Shown: one piece after another, positions 33,197 through 42,902 of the stretch | Layout of the letters: each line of letters opens with the position of its first letter | Numbering within the stretch: position 1 is the first letter of the stretch | DNA from: 66-474 sp040388785 | Lineage (GTDB): Bacteria; Pseudomonadota; Gammaproteobacteria; Xanthomonadales; Rhodanobacteraceae | Length of the DNA stretch: 64,000 nucleotides | Direction: 5' to 3' | Assembly: GCA_040388785.1 (NCBI GenBank) | Contig: JAZKBD010000009.1 | Location: 6,455 to 70,454 of the forward strand | Position numbers and translations under genes: made by a program | The notes under the pieces: model-generated | The model's database searches: none | What the model was told of the DNA's origin: nothing | The model's input: the letters and a program-made list of their open reading frames with translations, nothing else

Positions 33197-34574
33197 GCCA
33201 CCGCAACACGCGATACCATCGACCGCCGCTATCGCGCATGCCGGTGTTTTGCCCGCCGCCCGGCACAACTGGTTCTTGTACCTGTTCCTGTTCCTGCTGC
33301 CGCTGCAGAACCTGCAGGTCGGCTATATCCCCAAACTTCCCGGCGGCCTCAACTTTCTCAATGTCGGTTTCCTGCTTGCGCTAATCGGCGCCTGGAAGGC
33401 TCACGGACATTTGGCCAGGTGGAGCGGCCTGCACAAATGGGTGTGGCTCTACCTCGGCTATTGCTGCGTCTCGCTGGCGATCGGCTTTTCGATGGTTCCC
33501 GCGCCAGACTCAATCTCGCGCATCAACGTCCTGAAGGATTCCACCATTGGCGTGCTGCTGCTGTTCGTGGTGGAAATGAGCGTCACCGACTGGAGCACGC
33601 TGAAGCGCACGCTGTTGGCCATGATCCTGCCATTGCCTTACATCCTGCGCGTCACCTGGTCACAACACGCATCAGTGGCGGGGTACAGCTTTCGAGACGA
33701 CCTGCGCATCAACGGCACTTTCACGCTGCTCGGGGCCAACGAGTTCGCTTCGTTCTGCGTCACCATGGCACTGGCCCTGTTCGCCATCCTGATCGCCACC
33801 AGGCTATCGAAAGTTTGGCGCGCTCTGCTGGTGGTGGGCATCACGATCATGGTGCTGTGCGTGCTGTGGGCTTACTCGCGGACGAGTTACTGGACGATCC
33901 TGCTGGGTGCCGGCGTGATCCTGCTGCTGTGGCGCGGCCGACTCAAACTGGCCGTTCCGGTGCTGCTTGCGCTGATGATCGTGCCTCCCCTGTTGCCGCA
34001 TTCGGTGACGGAGCGCTTCAACGACACCCACGTCGAAGCCAGCGCGGCGGATGAAAGCACCGACATGCGCTACGTGTTCTGGAGCATCGCCTGGCAGGAA
34101 TTTACCCATCATCCCTTGGCCGGCATAGGCCTTGGCACCTTTGCGGACGCCAATCCCTACGGTATGGACACGCACAACTTCTTCATTCGCGAACTGGCGG
34201 AAAAAGGCGTGCCCGGATTTCTGATCACGATCGGGTTGTTCTTCAGCATGGCCCGGGTGGGCTGGCGTACCTTCCGCGACTCGGTTCCTGGCAGTCTCGC
34301 CTACGGCCTGGGGCTGGGAATGTGCGGCATATGGCCAGCCTTGGTGCTCACGAATATCTGGGGCGACCGCTTCACGTATACCGTGATGATCGGCTATTAC
34401 TGGGTGCTGTTGGCGTTGTGCCTGAAAGCGCGCGATTTTTCATTGGCGGAGCGTGCCGCTGCCAAGGCGCCCGTACTTGCCGCGTCTGCACCATCACCAC
34501 CCCGGTTCGCATTGCCGGCGCGGCTGCGCAAGGCTCGGCAGGTGCTGGCCGACGAGGCTGCGAGCCGTGGCTGA
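33171..34574 (+). CDS. O-antigen ligase/polymerase-like membrane protein (Wzy/WaaL type)
   Basis: 467-residue integral inner-membrane protein with about ten to twelve transmembrane segments. The long periplasmic loop with Wzy_C-type features sits between the hydrophobic blocks (HSVTERFNDTHVEASAADESTDMRYVFWSIAWQEFTHHPLAGIGLGTF then MDTHNFFIRELAEKG). The ATG at 33171 follows AAGG and overlaps the end of the previous gene by 26 bases; an upstream ATG at 33138 is less likely. By position it is the EPS polymerase, joining repeat units in the periplasm; ligase activity is the alternative. Confidence 0.85.
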   Translation: MAMPTVLPEPPQHAIPSTAAIAHAGVLPAARHNWFLYLFLFLLPLQNLQVGYIPKLPGGLNFLNVGFLLALIGAWKAHGHLARWSGLHKWVWLYLGYCCVSLAIGFSMVPAPDSISRINVLKDSTIGVLLLFVVEMSVTDWSTLKRTLLAMILPLPYILRVTWSQHASVAGYSFRDDLRINGTFTLLGANEFASFCVTMALALFAILIATRLSKVWRALLVVGITIMVLCVLWAYSRTSYWTILLGAGVILLLWRGRLKLAVPVLLALMIVPPLLPHSVTERFNDTHVEASAADESTDMRYVFWSIAWQEFTHHPLAGIGLGTFADANPYGMDTHNFFIRELAEKGVPGFLITIGLFFSMARVGWRTFRDSVPGSLAYGLGLGMCGIWPALVLTNIWGDRFTYTVMIGYYWVLLALCLKARDFSLAERAAAKAPVLAASAPSPPRFALPARLRKARQVLADEAASRG

Positions 34575-35337
34575 CGCAAACCTGCCGGTATTGATGTATC
34601 ACGGCCTGCACGCCGGCGATGCAGATCCCGGCCGTTTCGACCCCGTGTACAGCGTCACGCCGGATGCCTTCACGGCGCAACTCGATTGGTTGGCGGACAA
34701 CGGTTTCCGCAGCACGAGGCTGGACAGCCCAAGCGCGGATGCAGGCAAGCCCGTCGTCATCAGCTTTGACGACGGTGACATTTCCAACTTCACCGTCGCC
34801 CTGCCGCTGCTTCGCGAGCGCGGCATGGTCGCGGAATTCTTCATTACCAGCGATTTCATCGGGCAACCCGGCATGCTCGAGGTCGGGAACATTCGAGCGC
34901 TCGCGGATGCGGGGATGGGCGTGCAATCGCACGGCCGCAGCCACCGCTTCCTCGAGGATCTCGACGAAGCAACGATGTATGCGGAGTTGCGTGACAGCAA
35001 GCGACGCCTCGAAGCCGCGAGCGGACAGCCCGTCACAGCGATCGCTTTCCCTGGCGGTCGCGGCGCGGGGCGCGAACGTGATACCGCCTTGCAGATCGGC
35101 TACCGCCACGTGCTCGGGTCCATGCCGGGACGCAATCTGGACCGCCGCCCGCACGAGTGCTACGAGCGCATTGCCATCACGCGCGACTTGCCGCTGGACG
35201 ATTTTGCCTCACTGATTGCGTGGAGGGGCTGGCGCCCCCGTTATGCGCGGGCGCGGTTCCGGGCCTTGCGCGTACCGAAGCAACTGCTCGGCAATGACCG
35301 CTACCAACGTCTGCGCGCGCGGTTGCTGGCGCGATGA
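34567..35337 (+). CDS. Polysaccharide deacetylase (NodB family)
   Basis: 256-residue carbohydrate esterase family 4 protein. Motif 1 is SFDDGD with its Asp pair; motif 2 is SHGRSHRFL (His-x3-His metal ligands); motif 3 is AFPGG. The start is GTG at 34567, overlapping the polymerase gene by eight bases; it has no signal peptide, so it probably acts in the cytoplasm on lipid-linked or nucleotide-linked sugars, or is exported by other means. XrtA-associated EPS loci often carry such a gene. Substrate probably an N-acetyl sugar of the EPS. Confidence 0.85.
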   Translation: MADANLPVLMYHGLHAGDADPGRFDPVYSVTPDAFTAQLDWLADNGFRSTRLDSPSADAGKPVVISFDDGDISNFTVALPLLRERGMVAEFFITSDFIGQPGMLEVGNIRALADAGMGVQSHGRSHRFLEDLDEATMYAELRDSKRRLEAASGQPVTAIAFPGGRGAGRERDTALQIGYRHVLGSMPGRNLDRRPHECYERIAITRDLPLDDFASLIAWRGWRPRYARARFRALRVPKQLLGNDRYQRLRARLLAR

Positions 35338-36461
35338 GCATCTGGCTTTTCTGGATCGCATTGGCGATCGTGGCCTACGCCTACGCCGGTTATCCCTTGC
35401 TGGCGATCGGGCTTGCACGCCTGCTGGGGAGCGATCCGGCGTGCGAGCCGCTGACGCCGCCGCTGACCGTCATCGTGGCTGCGCACAACGAAGCGCCGTG
35501 CATCGCGGTGCGCGTGCGCGACATACTCGAGCAGGACTATCCGCCGGAAAACCTGCGCATCATCGTCGTGGATGACGGCAGCGACGATGGCACCGCCGGC
35601 GCCGCGGATATCGGCGATCCACGCGTGCGCGTTCTGCGCCTCGATTGCAATGCCGGCAAGGCCGCCGCGCTCAATGCCGGTATTGCAGCGGCGACCACGG
35701 ATTTGCTGGTGTTCGCCGATGCGCGCCAGAGATTTGGCCATGGCGCATTGCGCATGCTCGCGGAGCCCTTCGCCGATCCCGAAGTCGGCGCCGTCAGCGG
35801 CGAGCTCGAGATCGAGATCGAGCCGGACGACAGCGGACGAGCCGCCAACATCGGGCTGTACTGGCGCATCGAAACCGCACTGCGCGCCAGCGAAGCGCGG
35901 CTCGGCTGGTTGCATGGTGTCAGCGGCGCCATCCACGCGATGCGCCGCGAAATTGCGCCGACGCTGCCGCCCGGATTGATTCTCGACGACATGTATCTCC
36001 CGATCGCCGCGTTGTTTGCGGGGAAGAGGGTGTGGATGGCGCGGGAAGCGGTTGCGCTGGATAGCGGCAGCCGCAATGAAGCCGAAGAATTCCGGCGCAA
36101 GCTGCGCACGCTTGCCGGCAATTGGCAGCTCGTTGCAAAACTGCCGCGCCTGCTCGATCCCTTCGCGAATCCGGTGTGGTTTGCGTTCGTGTCGCACAAG
36201 CTGTCGCGGCTGCTCGCACCGTGGGCCCTGCTGGCAGCGCTGGTCGCTTCGCTGTGCGCGGGCGGACCGTTCTACATCCTGGCGTTCGTGTTGCAGTTGC
36301 TGGCCTACCTTGTCGCCGCGGCCGCCATCTTCAGCCCGCGCATGACCGCCCGCATTCCCTTGGCCGGCACCGCGGGGACGTTCGCAATGTTGAATACCGC
36401 CGCGCTGCTGTCGCTGCCCGCCTGCTTGCGCGGTTCGCGATCGCTGTGGAAAAAACACTGA
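35334..36461 (+). CDS. GT2-type membrane glycosyltransferase
   Basis: 375-residue family-2 glycosyltransferase. It begins with one membrane segment (WIALAIVAYAYAGYPLLAIG), followed by the GT-A domain: VIVAAHNEAPCI, IVVDDGSDDGT, NAGKAAALNAGI, FADARQRF and SGELEIEIE. C-terminal membrane segments lie at LAPWALLAALVASLCAG and ILAFVLQLLAYLVAAAAIF. It starts at an ATGA overlap with the deacetylase gene and is followed by a TGATG overlap. Likely acts at the membrane in EPS assembly. Confidence 0.88.
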   Translation: MSIWLFWIALAIVAYAYAGYPLLAIGLARLLGSDPACEPLTPPLTVIVAAHNEAPCIAVRVRDILEQDYPPENLRIIVVDDGSDDGTAGAADIGDPRVRVLRLDCNAGKAAALNAGIAAATTDLLVFADARQRFGHGALRMLAEPFADPEVGAVSGELEIEIEPDDSGRAANIGLYWRIETALRASEARLGWLHGVSGAIHAMRREIAPTLPPGLILDDMYLPIAALFAGKRVWMAREAVALDSGSRNEAEEFRRKLRTLAGNWQLVAKLPRLLDPFANPVWFAFVSHKLSRLLAPWALLAALVASLCAGGPFYILAFVLQLLAYLVAAAAIFSPRMTARIPLAGTAGTFAMLNTAALLSLPACLRGSRSLWKKH

Positions 36462-37654
36462 TGGCGCGCGTTCTCGCCTTGACCAGCCGCGTGCCATGGC
36501 CGCCCAGGGAAGGCCATCAATTGCGTTCGTATCACGTGCTGGATGCGCTGGCGTCGCACCACGAGGTGCACCTGCTGAGTTGCCTGCGAACCGACGATGA
36601 TCCGGGCAACGGCTCATCGCTGCGCGACAAGTTGGCCAGCTTCGAGGCGTTGCCGATCCCGGCGGAACATTCGCGCGCTGCACTGGCCTCTGCGCTCGTG
36701 CGTGGCATCGTCACCCACACGCCGTTCGTGGCCGCCAAATATTCATTCGCCGCGCTGCGCCGGCGCGTCGCTGACCTCGCCGGCCAATTCGATCTCGTGC
36801 ATGTCGACATGTTGCCGTTGATGGCTCTCGCCGCCGAAATCGATCCGCGCGTTCCGATCGTGCTCAACGCCCACAACGTCGAGCACACCCTGCTGGCTGC
36901 ACGCTGCAGGGTCGAACGGCGTTTGGTTGCACGAAGTTTTCTGCGCAATCAGCTGTCGAAGCTGCGTGCGTTCGAGCGCGATGCGTGCCGGCGCGCATCC
37001 ACGGTCCTGGCCTGTTCCGAAGACGACGCCACGCAATTGCGGCAAATGGCGCCGGAAACACCGGTCGAGGTCGTGCCCAATGGTGTCGACCTGGATTACA
37101 ACCGGCCGCACGGCGCACCGACCAAGCCGAACCGCATGGTGTTCGTCGGCCAGATGGGATGGTTTCCGAATCGCGAAGGCATTGAATGGTTCCTTGCGGA
37201 AATCCTTCCGCGCATTCTGCCCGCACGAACCGGCGCGGGCATCGTGATCGTTGGCAAGCCCGGCGATCTGGCCATCCCCGATGCGATCCGCGATCACGTT
37301 GAGCTTGCCGGCTTCGTCGAAGACGTGCGCAAACCGGTACTCGAATCCGCCGTGTACGTGGTTCCCCTGCGCGCCGGCAGCGGCACGCGCCTCAAGGTGC
37401 TGGAAGCGATGGCGCTGGGCAAGGCGATCGTCACGACCCGCGTGGGCGCCGAGGGCATCGAACTCGAACCCGGCCGCGACGCGCTGTTCGCCGACGATGC
37501 CGACGGCTTTGCACGCGCCGTCGTGCGATTGATGAAGCGACCCGAAGAAATCGAGAGACTGGGCGCCGCCGCACGCAAGGTGGCCGAACTCCGCTACGGC
37601 TGGACCGCGATCGGCCGCGCCATGCTGCCGGCCTACGAACGCCTGTTGATCTGA
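36461..37654 (+). CDS. GT4-type glycosyltransferase, XrtA-locus-like
   Basis: 397-residue GT-B glycosyltransferase. It opens VLALTSRVPWPPREGHQLRSYHVLDALA and has the motifs LNAHNVEHTLLAARCRVE, VVPNGVDLDYN, FVGQMGWFPNREGIEWFLAEILPRI, and KVLEAMALGKAIVTT. PWPPREGHQLRS and the FVG.M.W.PN..GI pattern resemble the PEP-CTERM/XrtA-associated glycosyltransferase group. One-base overlap (TGATG) with the previous gene. End of the plus-strand EPS operon; a minus-strand flippase ends six bases beyond. Confidence 0.87.
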   Translation: MARVLALTSRVPWPPREGHQLRSYHVLDALASHHEVHLLSCLRTDDDPGNGSSLRDKLASFEALPIPAEHSRAALASALVRGIVTHTPFVAAKYSFAALRRRVADLAGQFDLVHVDMLPLMALAAEIDPRVPIVLNAHNVEHTLLAARCRVERRLVARSFLRNQLSKLRAFERDACRRASTVLACSEDDATQLRQMAPETPVEVVPNGVDLDYNRPHGAPTKPNRMVFVGQMGWFPNREGIEWFLAEILPRILPARTGAGIVIVGKPGDLAIPDAIRDHVELAGFVEDVRKPVLESAVYVVPLRAGSGTRLKVLEAMALGKAIVTTRVGAEGIELEPGRDALFADDADGFARAVVRLMKRPEEIERLGAAARKVAELRYGWTAIGRAMLPAYERLLI

Positions 37655-37660
37655 GGCAGG

Positions 37661-39174
37661 TCAGTCCGATCTGCTGCGCCGCCAGCGCTGCCACTGTTCC
37701 AGCAAGGCGTTCCGCAGATTGTGATCGAGCATCAGCGCGGGCCCCGCGAACAACACCGCTTCGAGCGAAGCCATGGCCGCCAGACGCGCGTGATGCGATG
37801 CGAGACCGAACAGTTGCGTCATCCAGGCGACCCACAACACCAGTGCGCCCAGCCCCAGCGCAAGCACCGTCGTCTGCGTGTTGGGCAGCGCGAAAAGGTC
37901 GCGTGGGCACGCGATCCAGCTGCCGGCCCCGAACGTCGCGGCACTTCCCAGCGTCGCGTAGACCGCGCCCATCACGCCAAAACGCGGAATCAGCAGCACA
38001 TTCAACAAGACGTTGACGACCGCGGCCAGCGAACTCAACGTGAGGATCGTCATCGACCGCTTGTACAACTGCAGCCCGGATGCGCAGAGGTCGACCAGCC
38101 CGCCGGCGACGAACATCAGGCACAGGGTCACGAAAACCGGCACCGATTCGGCCTTGCTGGGGCCGGTCAACAAAAGGAACGCATCGCGTCCCACCGCCAG
38201 CAGTCCCGCCATGGCGGCCACCACTACATAGATCAGCACGTTCAGGACGCGACGTTTCGTGCGCACCACCGCCTCTGCGCCTTCGGTTTCGAACTGGCGG
38301 ACGCTGACCTGGAAATAGCTGATGTTCAGTGCCGCATGCAGCATCACGCTGACCTGCAGGGCGAGACTCGCGCCCACGCTGTAGACACCGACGGCATCGG
38401 TCGAGCCGGTGAGGCCTTGCAGCATCAGCCTGTCCACCGTGATCAACAGGATCACCGCGATTTCGTTGGCCATCAGCGGCACGCCGTAGCGGACGCCCGC
38501 GAAGACCTGAACCCAATCGCGATCGCGCCAGTGCATCGGGACTTTTTGCCGCCAGACCCATGCAGCAAGGGTGATTGCCACGAGGAGTTCGACGGTCAAT
38601 CTCCCGGCATAGACGCCCGAGGCCGTGCGACTGACGAAATACACGATGCCCAGTACGGCCACCACGTTCAACCAGCGACTGCCGGCGTTCACCAGCACGT
38701 TCAGCCCGGAGCGTTCCTGCGCCATCATCAGCGCTGCCGACCTTTGGCGGATCTCCCACGCCAAGCGCCGCAANNNNNNNNNNGTAATAACGACGTCAGC
38801 GCCAGCCAGCCGGCGGCGCCATGCGCATAGCGCGCCAGTTGCGGCGCGGTGGCGAATACGACCATCGCTATCGCCCAAAGCGCGCAGCTTCCCAGGAACG
38901 GAATCAGGATCTGGTTGGCGCCGTACCCGGCCAGCGCGCCTGCGCCGCCCCGGTGCGGATAAAAGCGCAAGGCCGCATGCTGTCCGCCGAACTTGAAAAC
39001 GGCGGCGAGTACCAGCACGACGCTGTCGAAAATTCCGAGCAGGCCGTATTGGGTGTAGTCCAGCAATCGCGCCATCACCGGGAACGACACCACGCCGGCC
39101 AGCATGACCAGCACACTGCCCAGCGAATAACGCAAGAAATGCGTGGCGATGCCAGGCCGTATTGCCTCAGCCAT
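37661..39174 (-). CDS. Wzx-type polysaccharide flippase (contains assembly gap)
   Basis: About 500-residue integral membrane protein with around twelve to fourteen transmembrane segments, opening AIRPGIATHFLRYSLGSVLVMLAGVVSFPVMARLLDYTQYGLLG, the usual start of polysaccharide transport proteins. It is clearly homologous to the flippase at 42903-44387, which has TTGNVLILLAGLVSYPILTRLLNYTEYG in the same place. Ten N at 38774-38783 interrupt it; frames need a gap of 2 modulo 3. It presumably moves lipid-linked EPS repeat units across the inner membrane. Confidence 0.86.
38774..38783. other. Assembly gap (10 N) in the flippase gene
   Basis: 130 whole codons plus one base precede it (minus strand), and whole codons follow, so the true gap is 2 modulo 3 and not ten. 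The paralogous flippase suggests that only a few residues are missing. Confidence 0.95.
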
Positions 39175-39359
39175 TGCGTCAAGGGTTCCCTGTCAGTATC
39201 CGGAAACCGAAGGCTGGGTTCCGATCCAACGATTCTAGCCGCGACTTCCGCACCCCACATTTTGCCAGCCTGCCGTTACCATCAGCGCCACGCGAGCACG
39301 GAAATCCCGCCAGGCACGCGCCCATGGCAGGAACGGAATTTGCATCTGTCCGGAGCAAA
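39175..39359. promoter_or_regulatory. Divergent intergenic region, flippase / NRPS gene
   Basis: 185 bases between two divergent starts, which must hold both promoters. A TAGAAT -10-like box faces the flippase at 39233-39238. For the NRPS gene no confident promoter was found; GGAG at 39352-39355 serves its ribosome-binding site. Confidence 0.3.
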
Positions 39360-42014
39360 ATGACCGAGCCCTGCAGCCAACCACCCCCGCACGATAACCC
39401 GGCGAATACATCGGAGATGTCCGACGACAGCGCCGGGCGGGCCCCCACGCTTGTCCCCGAGTTTCCGCGCACCGTCACGTACATGTTCGCGGCGCAGGCG
39501 GCGCGTACGCCGGAGCGAATCGCGGTGGAGTGGCGCGGCGGCGATGCATGGACCTACCGCGAGTTGCTCGCGAAGGCCGATGCCATCGCGCATGCCCTGT
39601 TGGGGCGGGGTGTCGAGCGCGGCGAACTCATCGGTGTCTGCGTCCCGCGCCGGCCTGACATGCTGGCCGCCGTGCTCGGAGTGATGCGCGCGGGCGCCGC
39701 ATACGTTGCGCTGGATCCCGCATTTCCCGCCGAACGCCTGCAGTTCATGGCGGATCAATCGAGCATCCGGCACGTGCTGGCATGGCGGGCATCGGAAACA
39801 CCGAAAGTCCTGGCCGAGAACAGAAGTCTTCTCGAACTGGAAAACTTCGATTCCGAACCCGCGACGCGAGTCGAGCTACCCGATCTCGGTGGCGATGATC
39901 TCGCCTACGTGCTCTATACATCCGGATCGACGGGGCAACCCAAGGGTGTACGAATCCTGCAGCGCAATCATGTCAATATCCTCACCAGCATGCGCCGGGA
40001 GCCCGGGATCACCGAGCGCGACGTGTTGTGCGCTGCGACCACCCTCTCATTCGACATCGCTGCGCTCGAGCTATACCTGCCCCTGCTGGTGGGTGCTCGC
40101 GTCGTGATCGCCAGGGAGAACGAACAGGCCGACCCGGCGGGTTTCGCAGCGGTGCTGCGCGAACACGCCGTGACAGTCCTGCAGACCACGCCCACGCTGC
40201 TGCGGCTGCTGCTCAGCAGCGGCCGCAGCCATGAAGTAGCCGGCATGAAACTGCTGATCGGTGGCGAAGCAATGCCGCGCGACATCGCCGAAACCATGTT
40301 GCCGCGCTGCAGTGAGCTGTGGAACATGTACGGACCTACCGAGACCACGGTGTGGTCCACGCTCCACCGTGTGGGTCACGGTGCAGGAGCCGTGCCGCTC
40401 GGCAAACCCATTGCGAATACGACCATCCACATCCTCGACGACGCCATGCAGGTCGCCCCCGAAGGAGAAATCGGCGAAATCTGGATTGGCGGCGCGGGCG
40501 TCGCCGGCGGCTATCTGAATGACCCCCGGAAAACCGCCGAGCGGTTCCTGCCCGATCCGTTTGCCGGCGACGGCTCGCGGATGTACCGCACCGGCGATCT
40601 CGGCAGCCTGCAGGATGGCGTCCTGCACTTCCATGGCAGGGCCGACGATCAGATTTCGCTGCGTGGTTACCGGATAGAGCCGGCCGAGATCGAGGCCGCG
40701 GCGCTCGCCGAGCATGGCGTGCGACAGGCGGTCGCAGTGGCCCGCGAGGTCGCCGACGGCGACAAACGGCTGATGCTTTACATCGTTGTCGATTCCGATC
40801 CCGGCCTCGTGCCGCGGCTGCGCGCGTCGCTGCACCGCCGGCTTCCCGCATTCATGTGGCCCCAGCACATCGACGTCCTCGACGCGCTGCCACGCACGCC
40901 GAACGGCAAGGTGGATCGCAAGGCTCTGCCGCTTCCGAAGCTTTTGAGCGCAGCGGAATCCGGCTTGCACGATGCCGAACCCGATCGACTGGAATCGGCG
41001 CTGGCAACCATCTGGCGCGAACTGCTCAAGGTCGGCACCGTCACTCTACACGACGATTTCTTCGACCTTGGTGGTGATTCACTGCTTGCGGTACGGGTGT
41101 TCGAGCGCATGCAAGCCGTGACCGGCATCAGCTTGCCGCTGGCCACGCTGCTTACTGCGCCAACCATCGCCGCCCAGGCGGCCGCGTTTCGTGCTGCGGG
41201 CGCGCTCGAACCTCGTGGACCCGCGCCCGCCGGAACCAATGACACCCTGGCGGACCATTGGGCGCCGCTCGTACCGATCCAGCCGCACGGCACACGGCCC
41301 CCGCTGTTCTTTTTTCATGCGATCGGCGGCAATGTACTGAACTACGTTGCGCTGGGTCGCGGCTTGGGTGATGACCAGCCGGTGTACGCGTTGCAGGCAC
41401 TCGGACTCGACGGAATCACACCGCCTCTCGACTCGCTGCCAGCCATGGCGCAACGCTACCTGCGTGAAATCCGCAGGTTGCAACCCCGCGGACCATACTT
41501 CCTGGCCGGTGGCTCGATGGGCGGCATGGTCGCCTACGAGATCGCATTGCAAATGCATTCGCAGGGAGAGCGCATCGGCCTGTTGGCGATGATCGATACG
41601 TACGGTCCGGACTATCGTGCCGATCCGGGTGCGCCAATCCGCCTCTCGCCTGCACGCATCGCGACCGCCCTCTTCGAACGCACACGGCGTCCCGTTGACG
41701 CCACACGTGTGCGCCGGTTGCGCGCGGCCGGCAAACCGTTGCCGCATGCGCTGCGTTATCGAGAGATCGAGCGCGCCCATTACCGGGCATTGCACGCTTA
41801 CCATCCCCGGCCCTACGCAGGCTGCGTGATGCTGTTCCGCGCCTCCGATGCACCCCGCAGCATGCAAGATGCCCACGCACTCGGCTGGACGAACCACATC
41901 GGCGGCTGCGAGGTGGTCGAATTGCCGGGCGACCACGACCATTTGATCGAACAACCCGAGTTGCGCGAACGATTGCGCGAAGCACTGTTGCGCGCGCGCT
42001 CTGCACAATGCTGA
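39360..42014 (+). CDS. Stand-alone NRPS module: adenylation, carrier and thioesterase domains
   Basis: 884-residue A-T-TE enzyme without a condensation domain. Adenylation motifs: YTSGSTGQPKG (A3, near residue 185), FDIAALEL (A4; its Asp is the one that binds the alpha-amino group in amino-acid-activating domains), YGPTETT (A5), YRTGDLG (A7), GRADDQISLRGYRIEPAEIE (A8) and NGKVDRKALP (A10). The carrier serine is in DLGGDSLLAV (near residue 574); the thioesterase nucleophile in GGSMGGM (near residue 719). ATG 39360 follows GGAG; ATG 39324 is an alternative. It probably loads one amino acid and releases or transfers it as an ester or amide. Placed between two flippases of the EPS locus. Confidence 0.88.
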   Translation: MTEPCSQPPPHDNPANTSEMSDDSAGRAPTLVPEFPRTVTYMFAAQAARTPERIAVEWRGGDAWTYRELLAKADAIAHALLGRGVERGELIGVCVPRRPDMLAAVLGVMRAGAAYVALDPAFPAERLQFMADQSSIRHVLAWRASETPKVLAENRSLLELENFDSEPATRVELPDLGGDDLAYVLYTSGSTGQPKGVRILQRNHVNILTSMRREPGITERDVLCAATTLSFDIAALELYLPLLVGARVVIARENEQADPAGFAAVLREHAVTVLQTTPTLLRLLLSSGRSHEVAGMKLLIGGEAMPRDIAETMLPRCSELWNMYGPTETTVWSTLHRVGHGAGAVPLGKPIANTTIHILDDAMQVAPEGEIGEIWIGGAGVAGGYLNDPRKTAERFLPDPFAGDGSRMYRTGDLGSLQDGVLHFHGRADDQISLRGYRIEPAEIEAAALAEHGVRQAVAVAREVADGDKRLMLYIVVDSDPGLVPRLRASLHRRLPAFMWPQHIDVLDALPRTPNGKVDRKALPLPKLLSAAESGLHDAEPDRLESALATIWRELLKVGTVTLHDDFFDLGGDSLLAVRVFERMQAVTGISLPLATLLTAPTIAAQAAAFRAAGALEPRGPAPAGTNDTLADHWAPLVPIQPHGTRPPLFFFHAIGGNVLNYVALGRGLGDDQPVYALQALGLDGITPPLDSLPAMAQRYLREIRRLQPRGPYFLAGGSMGGMVAYEIALQMHSQGERIGLLAMIDTYGPDYRADPGAPIRLSPARIATALFERTRRPVDATRVRRLRAAGKPLPHALRYREIERAHYRALHAYHPRPYAGCVMLFRASDAPRSMQDAHALGWTNHIGGCEVVELPGDHDHLIEQPELRERLREALLRARSAQC

Positions 42015-42079
42015 CGGCAGCATGGCAGCCGGCTGGGACGATCAGCCCCTTGCGCTGAACCGTCCGGCGGTGTGCGGAT

Positions 42080-42880
42080 TCACTGTCCGGAAGCCGTGTT
42101 CGTTGCCGCGCGCTGCGCGCGCATCTCGCTCCGGCGCAGTTTCCACTCGAGTCCCGCGTAGACCACGCTGCCCAGGAGCTCATGTGTCGCCAATTCGGCC
42201 TTGGCCAGGGACGAACTCTGCGGCACGAAGTAACCGGGATCAACGCCCAATGGAACGTACATCGACCCACTCGGCCATGCACAGGGCTCGAATCCCCACG
42301 CGCGAAACGCACCAAGCGCGCGTGGCAGGTGCAATGCCGAACTCACCAGCCAAATCCGCTTCGGAACGACCGGCGAAAGTGCGGCAACATTGCGGGCATT
42401 CTCCCAGGTCGTGTGCGACTTGGTTTCGGTCTCGATCGCCGAATCCGGAACGCCCAGCCGTTCCGCCAGTGCCGCCATTATCACTGCCTCGGGAATGCGC
42501 CGCCCGCCCCCTGCAATCACCAGGCGCGCACCGGGTGTCCGCCGCCAAAGCTCCAGCCCCGCCAACAGGCGCTGCAGACTGGGACGGCTAAGTGCCGCAA
42601 AATCCTCGGCTGCATGCGGCAAATATTCCGTGCCCCCGGACAAGACCACGATCGTCGTGGGTAGAGGCGCCTTGCAAGCTGTGGGCGGCGGCACACGCGA
42701 CTCGATCATTCGAACCAGTGCGTTCGCGCCGAGCGGTGTCATCGAGAACACCAGCAGCACTTCGATGGCGAGGCCTGCCCACCGCAAAGCACGCGGCAGA
42801 CGACGCCAAGCAAGTGCCAGAACCACCGCCATCAGCAGTGCCCAGGACAAGGGTGAAAGCACGAAATCCGGGGTCCTCAT
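42080..42880 (-). CDS. DUF218 (YdcF/ElyC-family) membrane protein
   Basis: 266-residue protein with two N-terminal membrane segments (LLMAVVLALAWRRL, WAGLAIEVLLVFSMT) and a DUF218 domain: TIVVLSGGTEYLP, RLVIAGGGRR, ESKSHTTWENA-like TKSHTTWENARNV, and IWLVSSALHLPRAL. ElyC-type proteins act in cell-envelope polysaccharide metabolism linked to undecaprenyl carriers. The start is ATG 42880, 22 bases after the stop of the second flippase gene, so the two are probably co-transcribed. Confidence 0.82.
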   Translation of the reverse strand: MRTPDFVLSPLSWALLMAVVLALAWRRLPRALRWAGLAIEVLLVFSMTPLGANALVRMIESRVPPPTACKAPLPTTIVVLSGGTEYLPHAAEDFAALSRPSLQRLLAGLELWRRTPGARLVIAGGGRRIPEAVIMAALAERLGVPDSAIETETKSHTTWENARNVAALSPVVPKRIWLVSSALHLPRALGAFRAWGFEPCAWPSGSMYVPLGVDPGYFVPQSSSLAKAELATHELLGSVVYAGLEWKLRRSEMRAQRAATNTASGQ

Positions 42881-42902
42881 TCCGGCGACGCCGAAAAGAA
42901 CA

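Noticed and set aside
37721..38830. Plus-strand frame opposite the flippase
   Set aside because: Rich in His and Gln, as expected of the antisense of a membrane protein; no ribosome-binding site or domain.
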